From Pseudooceanicola batsensis HTCC2597 (GTDB taxonomy: Bacteria > Pseudomonadota > Alphaproteobacteria > Rhodobacterales > Rhodobacteraceae): a stretch of 64,000 bases of DNA. Of the stretch, positions 55,318 through 64,000 are shown one piece after another; positions within the stretch are counted from its first letter, which is position 1; each line of letters begins with the position of its first letter. The position numbers and the translations under genes are program-made. Location of the stretch: the NCBI RefSeq assembly GCF_000152725.1, contig NZ_CH724131.1, positions 848,729 to 912,728 on the forward strand, written 5' to 3'. A model generated the notes under the pieces. That model was given only the letters and a program-made list of their open reading frames with translations. It ran no database searches and had not been told where the DNA came from.

Positions 55318-57066
55318 TCACGCCCGGTTGGTGATCCAGCGGCACTGGTAGGGGGCGAAACGGATGCCCGTTTCCGCCGGGTCGATCCTGTCCCCCGAGA
55401 TCAGGTCCACCCAGTCCTCGCCCTCGATCAGGTTGATCGCGAACGGGTCGATGTCCAGCGCATCCGCCGAGACATTGTGCAGCGCAAAGATCGACTGGTC
55501 CCGGTCCAGGCTCTGCCGCCAGAGACCGAAGATCCTCCGGTCCAGCTGCAGCGTGAACTGCGTGGCGTTGGGATGGAACCCGCGCTGGCGCCGGCGGATG
55601 TCGATCCGGCGCTTCATCTCTTCCAGAACGACATGCTGCGGCGTCGCCGGGTCGCGCAGCCGGTCCTGCAGCAACCCATAGTCCCACCTGTGCCGGTTGA
55701 TGGCGCGGTTATGCCCGGACTTCTCCACCCCGTCGTAATCGTTCGGCGTCGCCAGCAGGCTGTGGATGTAGAAGGCAGGGATCCCCTCCAGAGCCATGAC
55801 CAGCGTCTGCGAGGCCAGGAACCGCGGGATCTGAAGATCGTCCTCGCCGCCCGCCATGGTGCCCTTCATGGCATCGAACCAGGTGATGTTCAGCTCGTAG
55901 GGCGATTCCCCGCCCCCCGGCAGGGCCCGCATCGAGACCTTCCCGCCGAAGGCGCGCACCGTCTCGATCACCGCCGCCGTGTCTTCGGGCGACAGGATCC
56001 CCTCGGCCGGGCGCATCCCCACGCCGTCGTGGCTGGCGGTGAAGTTCAGATAGGCGCAGCCCAGCTGCGCGGGCGGCATCGCCCCTTGCCAGCGGATCAG
56101 CTTTTCCGCCGTTCCCGCCATCATCGCATGCAGCACCAGCGGCGGCAGGGAAAAGTTGTAGACGGCATGGGCCTCGTTCCGGTTGCCGAAATAGCTCAGG
56201 TTCTCCCGGTTCGGCACATTGGTCTCGGTGAGCAGAATGATCGGTTCCGTGGCGAAATCCGCCAGCAGCCGCATCAGCCGCACGATGGCATGGGTCTGCG
56301 GCATGTGGATCGACTTGGTCCCGATCTCCTTCCAGATGAAGGCCACCGCATCCAGCCGCAGGATGCGCACGCCGTTGTCCACATGCAGCCGCATCACCCG
56401 CAGGAATTCGAGCAGCACCTCGGGATTGGCAAAATTCAGGTCGATCTGGTCGTGGCTGAAGGTACACCAGACATGGCGCGGACCGCGCGATGTCTCGACC
56501 TCGCGCAAGAGGGGATGGGTCCGGGGCCGCACCACATCGGACAGGTCGTCCTCGGGCGAGGCTTCGAAGAAGAACCGGTCGTAGGGTTCGTGCCCCTGCA
56601 GATAGGCGCTGAACCATTTCGACTGGGACGAGACGTGATTCAGGACCAGGTCGGACATCAGCAGGAACTCGGAGCCGATGCGCTGGATATCCGCCCAGTC
56701 CCCCAGCACGGGATTCACCGCCCGGTAGTCCGTCACCGCAAAGCCGTCATCCGATGTATAGGGAAAGAACGGCAGGATATGCACGCCGTTCACCACGCCC
56801 GCCATCTCGCGGTGGAGGAAATCGCGCAGCAGGTCCAGCGGCTTGTGCTGCCCGTCGACGATGGAATTGCCGTAGGTGATCACCAGCGCGTCGCGTTCGG
56901 ACCACTGCCGGTTTCCCGGCACGCGCCCGCGCTTACGGCTGGCGGTGCCCTCGGGCCAGAAGGCGTCGATGATCCGCTGCCCCAGGTCTTCGCCGTCGTG
57001 GTCGGGATAGATCTGTCCGATCAGCGTCAGCAGCCGGGCGCGAAAGGTTGCATCGATGTCGAGCAT
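55318..57066 (-). CDS. GH13_18 sucrose phosphorylase-family enzyme, probable glucosylglycerate phosphorylase
   Basis: A 582-residue alpha-amylase-fold enzyme. The catalytic residues are D239 (RILRLDAVAF), E281 (LLTETNVP) and D347 (FTASHDGVGM). DLVLNHVSSQSKWF and NAINRHRWDY-like elements are typical of subfamily 18. Members phosphorolyse sucrose, sucrose-6-phosphate or glucosylglycerate. The neighbouring GpgS-like synthase and phosphatase favour glucosylglycerate, giving glucose-1-phosphate and glycerate. GAGGACAA precedes the ATG. It converges on the synthesis genes. Confidence 0.83.
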   Translation of the reverse strand: MLDIDATFRARLLTLIGQIYPDHDGEDLGQRIIDAFWPEGTASRKRGRVPGNRQWSERDALVITYGNSIVDGQHKPLDLLRDFLHREMAGVVNGVHILPFFPYTSDDGFAVTDYRAVNPVLGDWADIQRIGSEFLLMSDLVLNHVSSQSKWFSAYLQGHEPYDRFFFEASPEDDLSDVVRPRTHPLLREVETSRGPRHVWCTFSHDQIDLNFANPEVLLEFLRVMRLHVDNGVRILRLDAVAFIWKEIGTKSIHMPQTHAIVRLMRLLADFATEPIILLTETNVPNRENLSYFGNRNEAHAVYNFSLPPLVLHAMMAGTAEKLIRWQGAMPPAQLGCAYLNFTASHDGVGMRPAEGILSPEDTAAVIETVRAFGGKVSMRALPGGGESPYELNITWFDAMKGTMAGGEDDLQIPRFLASQTLVMALEGIPAFYIHSLLATPNDYDGVEKSGHNRAINRHRWDYGLLQDRLRDPATPQHVVLEEMKRRIDIRRRQRGFHPNATQFTLQLDRRIFGLWRQSLDRDQSIFALHNVSADALDIDPFAINLIEGEDWVDLISGDRIDPAETGIRFAPYQCRWITNRA

Positions 57067-57297
57067 TTGTCCTCGGGGCTTTTCCTTCAGATTCCAGATC
57101 GCCGGAGGGGAGGCAAGGCAATTGCCCGGGTTTACCGGCCTGCGGAGGCATGTTGCTGATTTCTGCGCGCCGAGACTGCAAACCGCACCCCCGCGCCGAC
57201 GGAACGTCGCCGGGCGAACCGGCTCGGCGCAGAATGGTCAGACCCATCGACACCGCATCGCCATGAAGCGCGCGCGGGCCAGGACAAGGTGGGGGAA

Positions 57298-57372
57298 TGG
57301 TGGGTGATAAGAGATTCGAACTCCTGACATCTTCGATGTGAACGAAGCGCTCTACCACTGAGCTAATCACCC
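57298..57372 (-). tRNA. tRNA-Val (CAC)
   Basis: A 75-base gene. Same acceptor stem GGGTGAT/ATCACCC as tRNA-Val (TAC), anticodon loop TTCACAT giving CAC, encoded CCA. Several substitutions and one D-loop base separate it from the other tRNA-Val 4.4 kb away on the same strand. Confidence 0.96.
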
Positions 57373-57391
57373 GTAGGCCGGTTCTTTAGCC

Positions 57392-57769
57392 TCAGTCGCC
57401 GCCCTCTGCAACCCCGTCCGCACGGCCTTTCGCCGGTTCGGCCGTGCCGGCATCCTGCCGCACCCGCAGTTCGAGCACGCGCCGGCCGCCGACCGTCTTC
57501 GCGCGCTTGGTCTTGATCTTGCCGAGGCCGGGCAGCGACACCGCGCGCCCCTGCCCCAAAGCCACGCCAAGCTGGCGCAGCACCTCTTCGGTCACCGCGC
57601 GCACCTTCGAGCGCTTCAGGCCGCCCGCATCGGTCACCGCCGCCAGCAGGTCCTTCATCCGGAAGTCGTCCGGTACCTCGGGTTCGGGCCTCCCGGCCGG
57701 GTTCAGCGGCGGCGCCGCAAGGTCGGCGGCACTCGACGCTTCGGGAGAATCGGATTTCCTGCTCGCCAT
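57392..57769 (-). CDS. HU/IHF-like DNA-binding protein
   Basis: A 125-residue protein. The N-terminal 35 residues are a Ser/Ala/Pro-rich tail. Residues about 38-105 resemble an HU fold: MKDLLAAVTDAGGLKRSKVR, VTEEVLRQLGVALGQGRAVSLPGLGKI, then a beta arm with GGRRVLELRV. Canonical HU arm residues are only partly kept. It may be a nucleoid-associated protein or a divergent HU paralogue. The ATG at 57769 is chosen because it gives the conserved MASRK start; the site is weak. Confidence 0.8.
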   Translation of the reverse strand: MASRKSDSPEASSAADLAAPPLNPAGRPEPEVPDDFRMKDLLAAVTDAGGLKRSKVRAVTEEVLRQLGVALGQGRAVSLPGLGKIKTKRAKTVGGRRVLELRVRQDAGTAEPAKGRADGVAEGGD

Positions 57770-57920
57770 GTCTCGCTCGCCTCGGACTTTTCCGGACCCT
57801 AGCGGACTTCGCCCGATCTGGCCAGTTTCGCCCCCGGCCGGCACACGCGGCATGGCCCTCGGATCAGAAGTTGGGCGATCGCGACGTCGCAGGAGGCCCG
57901 GTCCGCCTGCCGCGCACCTA

Positions 57921-57956
57921 GAAACGAAAACTGCCCCGCCGGGTGTGGCGGAGCAG
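57921..57956 (-). terminator. Intrinsic terminator of lon
   Basis: Minus strand CTGCTCCGCC/GGCGGGGCAG, a 10-bp stem with one mismatch and a six-base loop, then TTTTCGTTTC. It starts 23 bases past the lon stop. Confidence 0.88.
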
Positions 57957-57979
57957 CGTGTCTGTCAGCGAAAAGGCGG

Positions 57980-60394
57980 TCAGTGCGCGGTGGAACTCTG
58001 CTCCGCGCCCGCCGGCATCTGTGCGGCGCGGGCCATGGCGGCCGCGGCGGCGGCCTCCTCGTCCCAGTCGATCGCTTCGGGCTGACGCACCAGCGCCAGT
58101 TTCAGCACATCGCGGACATGGGTGACGGGGATGATCTCCAGCCCCTCCTTCACGTTGTCCGGAATGTCGGCCAGGTCCTTCTCGTTCTCCTCGGGGATCA
58201 GCACCGTCTTGATGCCGCCCCGCAGCGCCGCGAGGAGTTTCTCCTTGAGCCCGCCGATGGCCGAGGCATTGCCCCGCAGCGTGACCTCGCCGGTCATGGC
58301 GATGTCCTTGCGCACGGGGATCTGCGTCAGCACCGACACGATCGCCGTGACCATGGCCAGACCGGCCGAGGGCCCGTCCTTGGGCGTCGCCCCGTCCGGC
58401 ACGTGGACGTGGATGTCCATCGTGTCGAAGCGCGGCGGCTTGACCCCGATCTCGGGCGCGACGGACCGCACGTAGGAGGACGCGGCGTCGATGGATTCCT
58501 TCATCACGTCGCCCAGTTTCCCGGTGGTCTTCATCCGGCCCTTGCCCGGCAGGCGCAGCGCCTCGATCTGCAACAGGTCGCCGCCGACCGAGGTATAGGC
58601 CAGTCCGGTGACCACGCCGATCTGGTCTTCCTTCTCGGCCAGGCCATAGCGGAACTTCTTGACGCCGAGATAATCGTCGACGTTCTCGGCCGTGACGGAA
58701 ACCGACTGTTCCTCGCCCTTGATGATCTTGGTGACCGCCTTGCGGGCGATCTTGCCCAGCTCGCGCTCGAGGTTCCGCACCCCCGCCTCGCGGGTGTAGC
58801 GGCGGATCATCTCGGTCATCGCCTCGTCGCCGATCTCGAACTCGCCCTTGCGCAGGCCGTGGTTCTTGATCTGCTTGGGCAGCAGGTGCCGCTTGGCGAT
58901 CTCGAGCTTCTCGTCCTCGGTATAGCCCGCCAGCGGAATGATCTCCATCCGGTCAAGCAGCGGCCCGGGCATGTTGTAGGAGTTCGCCGTGGTCAGGAAC
59001 ATCACGTTCGAGAGGTCGTATTCCACCTCGAGATAATGGTCCACGAAGGTGCCGTTCTGTTCCGGGTCGAGCACTTCGAGCATGGCCGAGGCCGGGTCGC
59101 CACGGAAGTCCTGCCCCATCTTGTCGATCTCGTCGAGCAGGATGAGCGGGTTCGTGGTCTTGGCCTTCTTCAGCGCCTGGATGATCTTGCCGGGCATGGA
59201 GCCGATATAGGTCCGGCGATGGCCCCGGATCTCGGACTCGTCCCGCACGCCGCCGAGGCTGATGCGGATGAACTCACGGCCCGTGGCACGCGCCACCGAC
59301 TTGCCGAGCGAGGTCTTGCCGACGCCCGGAGGGCCGACGAGGCACATGATCGGCCCCTTCAGCTTCTTCGAGCGCTGCTGCACGGCGAGATATTCGACGA
59401 TCCGCTCCTTGACCTTCTCCAGCCCGTAGTGGTCGGCGTCCAGAACCTGTTCGGCATTGCCGAGGTTCTTCTTGACGCGCGACTTGGTGCCCCACGGGAT
59501 CGACAGCATCCAGTCGAGATAGTTGCGCACGACCGTCGCCTCGGCGGACATGGGCGACATGTTCTTGAGCTTCTTCAGCTCGCCCTCGGCCTTCTCGCGC
59601 GCTTCCTTCGACAGCTTGGTCTCGGCGATGCGGTTCTCCAGCTCGGCGATTTCGCCCTCGCCGTCCTCGCCGTCACCCAGCTCCTTCTGGATCGCCTTCA
59701 TCTGTTCGTTCAGGTAATACTCGCGCTGCGTCCGCTCCATCTGCGACTTCACGCGGGTCTTGATCTTCTTCTCGACCTGCAGAACGCTCATTTCGCCTTG
59801 CATCAGGCCATAGACCTTCTCGAGGCGCTCGCTGACCGACAGCGTTTCCAGAAGCTCCTGCTTCTGCTGCACCTCGATCCCGAGATGCCCGGCGACCAGA
59901 TCGGCAAGCTTGGCCGGCTCCATCGTCTGGGACACGGCGCTCAGCGCCTCTTCGGGGATGTTCTTCTTGACCTTGGCGTAGCGTTCGAATTCCTCGCCGA
60001 CCGTGCGCAGCAGCGCCTCGACCGTCTCGGCGTCGCCGGCGACCTCGTTCAGGTACTCGGCCTTGGCCTCGAAGAAATCGGGGTTGTCGACGAAGTCCAG
60101 GATCTGCACCCGCGCCGTGCCCTCGACCAGCACCTTCACGGTGCCATCGGGCAGTTTCAGCAGCTGCAGGACATTCGCCAGCACGCCGGCGTCATAGATG
60201 CCGTCGGTCTGGGGATCGTCCTCGGCCGGGTCGATCTGACTGGACAGCAGGATCTGCTTGTCCTCCGACATGACCTCTTCCAGCGCCTTGACGGACTTCT
60301 CGCGGCCGACGAAGAGCGGCACGACCATGTGGGGAAAGACCACGATGTCGCGCAGAGGCAGGACGGGGTACGAAGGGTTGAGAGGCTCTTGCAT
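57980..60394 (-). CDS. lon: ATP-dependent protease Lon
   Basis: An 804-residue LonA protease. The N-terminal substrate-binding domain begins [20 protein letters not shown]. The AAA+ module has Walker [10 protein letters not shown] (about 353-361) and Walker B ILLDEIDK. The protease domain has the catalytic serine in [10 protein letters not shown] (about residue 677) and the lysine in [11 protein letters not shown]. It degrades misfolded and regulatory proteins. AAGGAT precedes the ATG. An inverted repeat lies 72-104 bases upstream. Confidence 0.97.
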   Translation of the reverse strand: MQEPLNPSYPVLPLRDIVVFPHMVVPLFVGREKSVKALEEVMSEDKQILLSSQIDPAEDDPQTDGIYDAGVLANVLQLLKLPDGTVKVLVEGTARVQILDFVDNPDFFEAKAEYLNEVAGDAETVEALLRTVGEEFERYAKVKKNIPEEALSAVSQTMEPAKLADLVAGHLGIEVQQKQELLETLSVSERLEKVYGLMQGEMSVLQVEKKIKTRVKSQMERTQREYYLNEQMKAIQKELGDGEDGEGEIAELENRIAETKLSKEAREKAEGELKKLKNMSPMSAEATVVRNYLDWMLSIPWGTKSRVKKNLGNAEQVLDADHYGLEKVKERIVEYLAVQQRSKKLKGPIMCLVGPPGVGKTSLGKSVARATGREFIRISLGGVRDESEIRGHRRTYIGSMPGKIIQALKKAKTTNPLILLDEIDKMGQDFRGDPASAMLEVLDPEQNGTFVDHYLEVEYDLSNVMFLTTANSYNMPGPLLDRMEIIPLAGYTEDEKLEIAKRHLLPKQIKNHGLRKGEFEIGDEAMTEMIRRYTREAGVRNLERELGKIARKAVTKIIKGEEQSVSVTAENVDDYLGVKKFRYGLAEKEDQIGVVTGLAYTSVGGDLLQIEALRLPGKGRMKTTGKLGDVMKESIDAASSYVRSVAPEIGVKPPRFDTMDIHVHVPDGATPKDGPSAGLAMVTAIVSVLTQIPVRKDIAMTGEVTLRGNASAIGGLKEKLLAALRGGIKTVLIPEENEKDLADIPDNVKEGLEIIPVTHVRDVLKLALVRQPEAIDWDEEAAAAAAMARAAQMPAGAEQSSTAH

Positions 60395-60465
60395 GCTCTA
60401 TCCTTAATCTGGGCAAAGCCCCCGGCCCCAGATATGGCAGCGCGCGGGCTTTCCTGTTCACGTAT

Positions 60466-60498
60466 GTTGAATCTGGGGTGCCTGTTCTCGGATTCAAC
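60466..60498. promoter_or_regulatory. Perfect 8-bp inverted repeat upstream of lon
   Basis: GTTGAATC (60466-60473) and GATTCAAC (60491-60498) around 17 bases. The half-site spacing of about 25 bases centre to centre resembles a dimeric regulator site. TTGAAT could also serve as a -35. A CCATAT about 30-45 bases before the start codon resembles a heat-shock -10. None of this is proven. Confidence 0.45.
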
Positions 60499-60650
60499 CG
60501 CTTGCCGCACAGTCTGCCTTTCAGCCCCCGCCCGCACAAGCGCGATATGAACGCGATTCGCCGAAAACAGTGCACAACCCTGTGGAAAGAGCGTTGCGCC
60601 CCCGGGCCCCGGCCCCGTCCACGCGCCCGGCGCCGGCCCCATCCGCGCAA

Positions 60651-60735
60651 CCTCATCCTCGGGCTCGACCCGATCTCCCCGCACCGGAACGGCCCCGTCG
60701 TAACGAGTTGCCCGGATCGGGGCCGGGGATGAGGG
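60651..60735. repeat. Inverted pair of REP-like units between lon and the ABC importer
   Basis: CTCATCCTCGGGCTCGACCC starts at about 60652. An opposing unit (reverse complement CTCATCCCCGGCCCCGATCC) ends at about 60732. The pair forms a BIME-like structure of the same family as 29863-30048. The remainder of 60395-60816 holds no gene. Confidence 0.65.
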
Positions 60736-60748
60736 CGTTCTGGAGAAC

Positions 60749-60778
60749 GGAAAACGGCGCGCCATGCGACGCGCCGCT
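60749..60778 (-). terminator. Intrinsic terminator of the ABC importer operon
   Basis: Minus strand CGGCGCG/CGCGCCG with an eight-base loop, then TTTTCC. It starts 40 bases past the stop of the binding-protein gene, marking it as the last gene of the operon. Confidence 0.85.
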
Positions 60779-60816
60779 TCCTCGTGTGTCGAATTCCGGT
60801 CGGGACCGGTCGGGGA

Positions 60817-61812
60817 TCAGTTCAGGGCCTCGTCCGTGATCTCGTGCGTCCAGGCGCCCTCGGGCTCCTTGGTGATCGCGGGATTGTCGGGCGAGACGGC
60901 CGACAGCAGGGTCGAGACGGTCTGGTCGTAATCCGCCGGGTCCAGCGCGCCGTCGGTGCCGGCGGTCAGCTTGGCGACCTCGCGGACCATGTAGACCTGG
61001 TGATCGAGCGTCTGTGCCCCGGTCTCGTCATTGTCGAGCACGATCTCGGCCGCTTCCTCGGGGTTCTCCTCGGCATATTTCCAGCCCTTCATCGAGGCCG
61101 CGACGAACCGTACCATCTTGTCCTTGAACTCCGGATCCTCGAGATCGTCCTCGAGCACGTAGAGCCCGTCCTCGAGCATGCCGAAGCCTTCCTCGAGATA
61201 GTTGAAGGTCACCAGCTCGTCCTCGCCGATACCGGCCTGCAGGATCTGGCGGTATTCGTTGTAAGTCATGGTCGAGATGCAGTCCGCCTGCCCCTGGATC
61301 AGCGGATCTGCGGAAAACGCCTGCTTGATCACCGTGACGCCGTTCTCGTCCGCGCCGTCGGTCTCGATCCCGAGCGAGGCCATCCAGGCATAGAAGGGAT
61401 ATTCGTTGCCGAAGAACCAGACGCCCATGGTCTTGCCGGGGAAATCCTCGGGCGATTCAACGCCCGTGGACTTGAGGCAGTTGACCTGCAGCCCGCCAGA
61501 CTTGAAGGGCTGCGCGATGTTCACCAGCGGCACCCCGCGTTCCCGCGCGGCGAGACCGGCGGCCATCCAGGTCACGATGACATCGGCGCCGCCGGCCGCG
61601 ATCACTTGTTCGGGCGCGATGTCCGGTCCGCCCGGCTTGATCGTCACGTCGAGCCCGGCCTCGTCGTAGAACCCCTTGTCCTGCGCGACGTAGTAGCCCG
61701 CGAACTGGGCCTGCGTGACCCATTTCAACTGCAACGTCACCTCGTCCTGCGCGGCGGCGGCCGATCCGAGTGTCAGCGACGCCAGCGCGGCGCCCAGCAA
61801 TGCATGTTTCAT
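60817..61812 (-). CDS. ABC transporter substrate-binding protein, NMT1/ThiY-like
   Basis: A 331-residue periplasmic protein with signal peptide (about 1-21, ending GSAAAAQ-D). It then reads VTLQLKWVTQAQFAGYYVA, the start of the NMT1/THI5-like fold used by ThiY and SsuA relatives, with GFYDEAGLDVTI and GVWFFGNEYPFYAW. It presents a small molecule to the two permeases encoded upstream. A hydroxymethylpyrimidine-type ligand is possible, but a sulfonate or other ligand cannot be excluded. GGGAG precedes the ATG. Confidence 0.88.
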   Translation of the reverse strand: MKHALLGAALASLTLGSAAAAQDEVTLQLKWVTQAQFAGYYVAQDKGFYDEAGLDVTIKPGGPDIAPEQVIAAGGADVIVTWMAAGLAARERGVPLVNIAQPFKSGGLQVNCLKSTGVESPEDFPGKTMGVWFFGNEYPFYAWMASLGIETDGADENGVTVIKQAFSADPLIQGQADCISTMTYNEYRQILQAGIGEDELVTFNYLEEGFGMLEDGLYVLEDDLEDPEFKDKMVRFVAASMKGWKYAEENPEEAAEIVLDNDETGAQTLDHQVYMVREVAKLTAGTDGALDPADYDQTVSTLLSAVSPDNPAITKEPEGAWTHEITDEALN

Positions 61813-61830
61813 TATTTATACTCCCTGTAG

Positions 61831-62676
61831 TTACCCTCGTTGAGAGGGGTGCCAGAACGTGACCTTGCGTTCGATGAAGGCCACGATACCGTAGAAGGCA
61901 GACCCGGCGATGGCGGCCACGACGATTTCCGCCCAGACCATGTCCAGCGCCAGCTGTCCCACCGATATTGAAATGCGAAAGCCCATCCCGACAATCGGCG
62001 AGCCGAAGAATTCGGCCACGATCGCCCCGATCAGCGCCAGCGTCGATGAAATTTTCAGCCCGTTGAAGACGAAGGGCATCGCCGCCGGCAGGCGCAGTTT
62101 CCAGAAGCCCTGCCAGTAGCTTGCCGCCCATGTCTTCATCTGGTCGCGCTGCATCTGCGTGGTCTCCTGCAGACCGGCGGTGATGTTCACCAGCACCGGG
62201 AAGAAGACCATCACCACGACGACCGCCGCCTTGGACTGCCAGTCGAACCCGTACCACATGACGAGGATCGGCGCCGTGCCCACGATCGGCAGCGCGGCGA
62301 CGAAACTGCCCACGGGCATCAGCCCCCGGCGCAGGAAATCCCACCGGTCCACCAGAATGGCCGTTCCGAACGCCGCGAGACAACCGATCACGTAGCCCGA
62401 CAGCGCGCCCTTCACCACCGTCTGCACGAAATCCTGCCACAGGATCGGCAGGCTGGCGGCGAACCGCTCGGCGATCATCGAGGGCGCGGGCAGGATCACC
62501 ATCGGCAGGTCGAGCCCGCGCACGATCAGTTCCCACATGGCCAGCAGCGTCAGGCCGAAGATCGCCGGGACCCCCAGCTTCGCGGCCTGAGAGCCGGCGG
62601 CCGGTCCGTTGGCGATGCGGATGTTCAGCCACCACGCGGCGGCCCAGAGTACGAAGGCGGCGATCACCAGCGGCAT
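61831..62676 (-). CDS. ABC transporter permease, SsuC/ThiX type (first)
   Basis: A 281-residue permease with about six helices in the BPD_transp_1 domain. The EAA loop is MKTWAASYWQGFWKLRLPAA (about 180-199), with the coupling-helix pattern followed by MPFVFNGLKI. The ATG at 62676 has GGGGAGG nine bases upstream. A GTG at 62703 in frame has no site. It ends 18 bases before the binding-protein ATG. Confidence 0.88.
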   Translation of the reverse strand: MPLVIAAFVLWAAAWWLNIRIANGPAAGSQAAKLGVPAIFGLTLLAMWELIVRGLDLPMVILPAPSMIAERFAASLPILWQDFVQTVVKGALSGYVIGCLAAFGTAILVDRWDFLRRGLMPVGSFVAALPIVGTAPILVMWYGFDWQSKAAVVVVMVFFPVLVNITAGLQETTQMQRDQMKTWAASYWQGFWKLRLPAAMPFVFNGLKISSTLALIGAIVAEFFGSPIVGMGFRISISVGQLALDMVWAEIVVAAIAGSAFYGIVAFIERKVTFWHPSQRG

Positions 62677-62746
62677 GGAAGCATCCTCCCCGCCGCTGCG
62701 CACCGGGATTCCGTCTCCACGGTCGGGTGTCCTGCACCGGGCCCGG

Positions 62747-63664
62747 TCACCGCCCCACCCCCATCCGTTTCAGCGTCGCCCGTTCCATGGCCGCGATCGC
62801 CGCCACCAGGACCGCCGCCAGGATCGCCGTCGCGAAGAGGGCCGACCAGATCTGCACCGTCTGGCCGTAATAGCTCCCCGACAGCAGCCGCGCTCCGAGG
62901 CCGCGCGCGGCGCCTGTCGGCAGCTCTCCGACGATGGCTCCGACCAGAGACGCGGCGATGCCGATCTTGAGCGAGGCGAAGAGATAGGGCACCGAGGCCG
63001 GCAGCCGCAGCTTCCGGAACGTCTGGTCCCGCGAGGCGTTCCAGGTCCGCATGAGGTCGAGGTCCATCGGCGTGGGCGAGCGCAGCCCCTTGACCATACC
63101 GACCACCACCGGGAAGAACGACAGATAGGCCGAGATGATCGCCTTGGGCACCAGCCCCTGCACGCCGACCGAGTTCAGCACCACGATGATCATCGGCGCG
63201 ATGGCCAGGATCGGGATCGTCTGCGAGGCGATGGCCCAGGGCATGACGCTCATGTCCATCGCCCGGCTGTGCACGATCCCGACGGCCAGAAGCACGCCGG
63301 CCACCGCGCCGATCCCGAACCCCACGAGCGTCGCCGAAAGCGTCACCCAGCCGTGAAACACCAGCGACCGCTTCGAGGTCACCTTCTTCTCGACCGTGGT
63401 CTGCCACAGTTCGATCGCCACCTGGTGCGGTGCGGGCAGGCGCGGCTTGTCCTGCACCCAGGTCTCGGCCCAGATATGCGGATTGCGCGCGGCGAGCGGG
63501 ATGGCCCCCATCTCGCGCCGGGGGGCCATGCCCTCGGGCGTCACCGGCACCCCCGCCCGTTCCGCCTGCATGGCTGCGAAATGAATGTTCATCGGAATGC
63601 AGGCGACGTACCAGAAGGCCAGGATCGCGGCCACCACGGTCAGGACGGGCAGAAGCGACCTCAT
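62747..63664 (-). CDS. ABC transporter permease, SsuC/ThiX type (second)
   Basis: A 305-residue permease. An N-terminal helix (5-23) is followed by an unusually long polar loop (about 25-95, probably periplasmic) before the BPD_transp_1 core. The EAA loop is LMRTWNASRDQTFRKLRLPA. The two permeases differ clearly in sequence, so the importer core is likely a heterodimer. It lies between the ATPase and the first permease on the same strand. Confidence 0.88.
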   Translation of the reverse strand: MRSLLPVLTVVAAILAFWYVACIPMNIHFAAMQAERAGVPVTPEGMAPRREMGAIPLAARNPHIWAETWVQDKPRLPAPHQVAIELWQTTVEKKVTSKRSLVFHGWVTLSATLVGFGIGAVAGVLLAVGIVHSRAMDMSVMPWAIASQTIPILAIAPMIIVVLNSVGVQGLVPKAIISAYLSFFPVVVGMVKGLRSPTPMDLDLMRTWNASRDQTFRKLRLPASVPYLFASLKIGIAASLVGAIVGELPTGAARGLGARLLSGSYYGQTVQIWSALFATAILAAVLVAAIAAMERATLKRMGVGR

Positions 63665-63700
63665 GCGCGCGTCCTCCGCCCGATGGTGAACCCGTCCCGC

Positions 63701-64000
63701 TCAGTCATAGGCATGTCCCGCCCGCAGCCCTTCGCGCACGCGGTGTGCCACCTCGAGGAATTCCGGCGTGTCGCGGATATCCAGCGGCCGCTCCTTCGGC
63801 AGCGGGCTCTCGATCACGTCGGTGATCCGTCCCGGACGCGGGCTCATCACCACGATCCGGGTCGAGAGATAGACCGCCTCGGGGATGGAATGGGTGACGA
63901 AACCGATGGTCTTTCCGGTCCGCTCCCAGAGCTTCAGCAATTCCTCGTTCAGGTGATCGCGCACGATCTCGTCCAGCGCACCGAAGGGTTCGTCCATCAG
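63701..64000 (-). CDS. ABC transporter ATP-binding protein, 3' part only
   Basis: The frame is open to the window edge and begins LMDEPFGALDEIVRDHLNEE. This is the Walker B and D-loop of an SsuB/TauB/ThiZ-type ATPase, followed by the H-loop FVTHSIPEAVYLS. Walker A and the signature lie beyond the window. It powers the two permeases downstream. Confidence 0.92.
   Translation of the reverse strand: MMDEPFGALDEIVRDHLNEELLKLWERTGKTIGFVTHSIPEAVYLSTRIVVMSPRPGRITDVIESPLPKERPLDIRDTPEFLEVAHRVREGLRAGHAYD

Noticed and set aside
57983-60550. An 855-codon frame antisense to lon
   Set aside because: Shadow of lon; composition follows the third-codon GC bias of the opposite strand.

Overview
The window reads as chromosomal DNA of a high-GC alphaproteobacterium of the Rhodobacteraceae (Rhodobacter/Roseobacter group). 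Support: the gene content and synteny (aroB-aroK next to xerD, yajC-secD-secF followed by a TauE-like gene, an Mth938-like gene and ccmABCDG, and trgA-trgB-cysK), strong codon-position GC bias, and a family of hairpin repeats in the spacers. No insertion sequence, prophage, CRISPR array or rRNA operon is visible. Nearly all genes are housekeeping or stress genes.

Layout. 1-3.4 kb: surface-polysaccharide genes (two glycosyltransferases, a flippase) ending near the 3' side of a tRNA-Ser. 4-12.8 kb: an SH3/DUF1236 envelope protein, then a minus-strand stress run (photolyase, cyclopropane fatty acid synthase, TrgA, TrgB, cysteine synthase, MscS-type channel). 12.9-15 kb: a BCCT osmolyte transporter behind a universal stress protein. 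15.5-21.3 kb: aroB-aroK, divergent from a small membrane protein, an exported protein and xerD, then a CorC/HlyC-type protein. 21.5-29.8 kb: bioY, a DUF6314 protein, purB, an EamA transporter, a lauroyl-type acyltransferase, a DUF1223 protein and aconitase. 30-37.1 kb: one long minus-strand block for protein export and cytochrome c maturation (yajC, secD, secF, TauE-like, Mth938-like, ccmA, B, C, D, G). 37.3-49.4 kb: agmatinase, mazG, an iron-type binding protein, a sulfotransferase-like protein, a nucleoside hydrolase, GNAT, SelO, an EamA transporter, a DUF2238-like protein, an EEP nuclease, an M20 peptidase and a damaged-looking haloacetate dehalogenase relative. 49.4-57.8 kb: a glycosyltransferase and a sulfotransferase-like gene, twin tRNA-Asp, a lytic transglycosylase, and a glucosylglycerate module (HAD phosphatase, GpgS-like synthase, GH13 phosphorylase) bracketed by two tRNA-Val genes, then an HU-like protein. 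58-64 kb: lon and a four-gene SsuABC/ThiXYZ-type ABC importer cut by the window end.

How the genes work together. Several units concern envelope and osmotic or oxidative stress: the phr-cfa-trgAB-cysK-mscS run, the UspA-BCCT pair, and the glucosylglycerate synthesis/phosphorolysis module. The Sec and Ccm block couples protein export with periplasmic haem attachment.

The most unusual signal is not a gene. It is a dispersed, structured intergenic repeat with seven core copies. The core, on the model of CTTCTTTGGTCC followed by about AAATATCCC, is followed in most copies by two hairpins whose stems differ between copies but still pair. One copy runs into three tandem 49-bp hairpin units. A second point is a dehalogenase-like gene that appears to have lost about 24 bp, in frame, just before its nucleophile.
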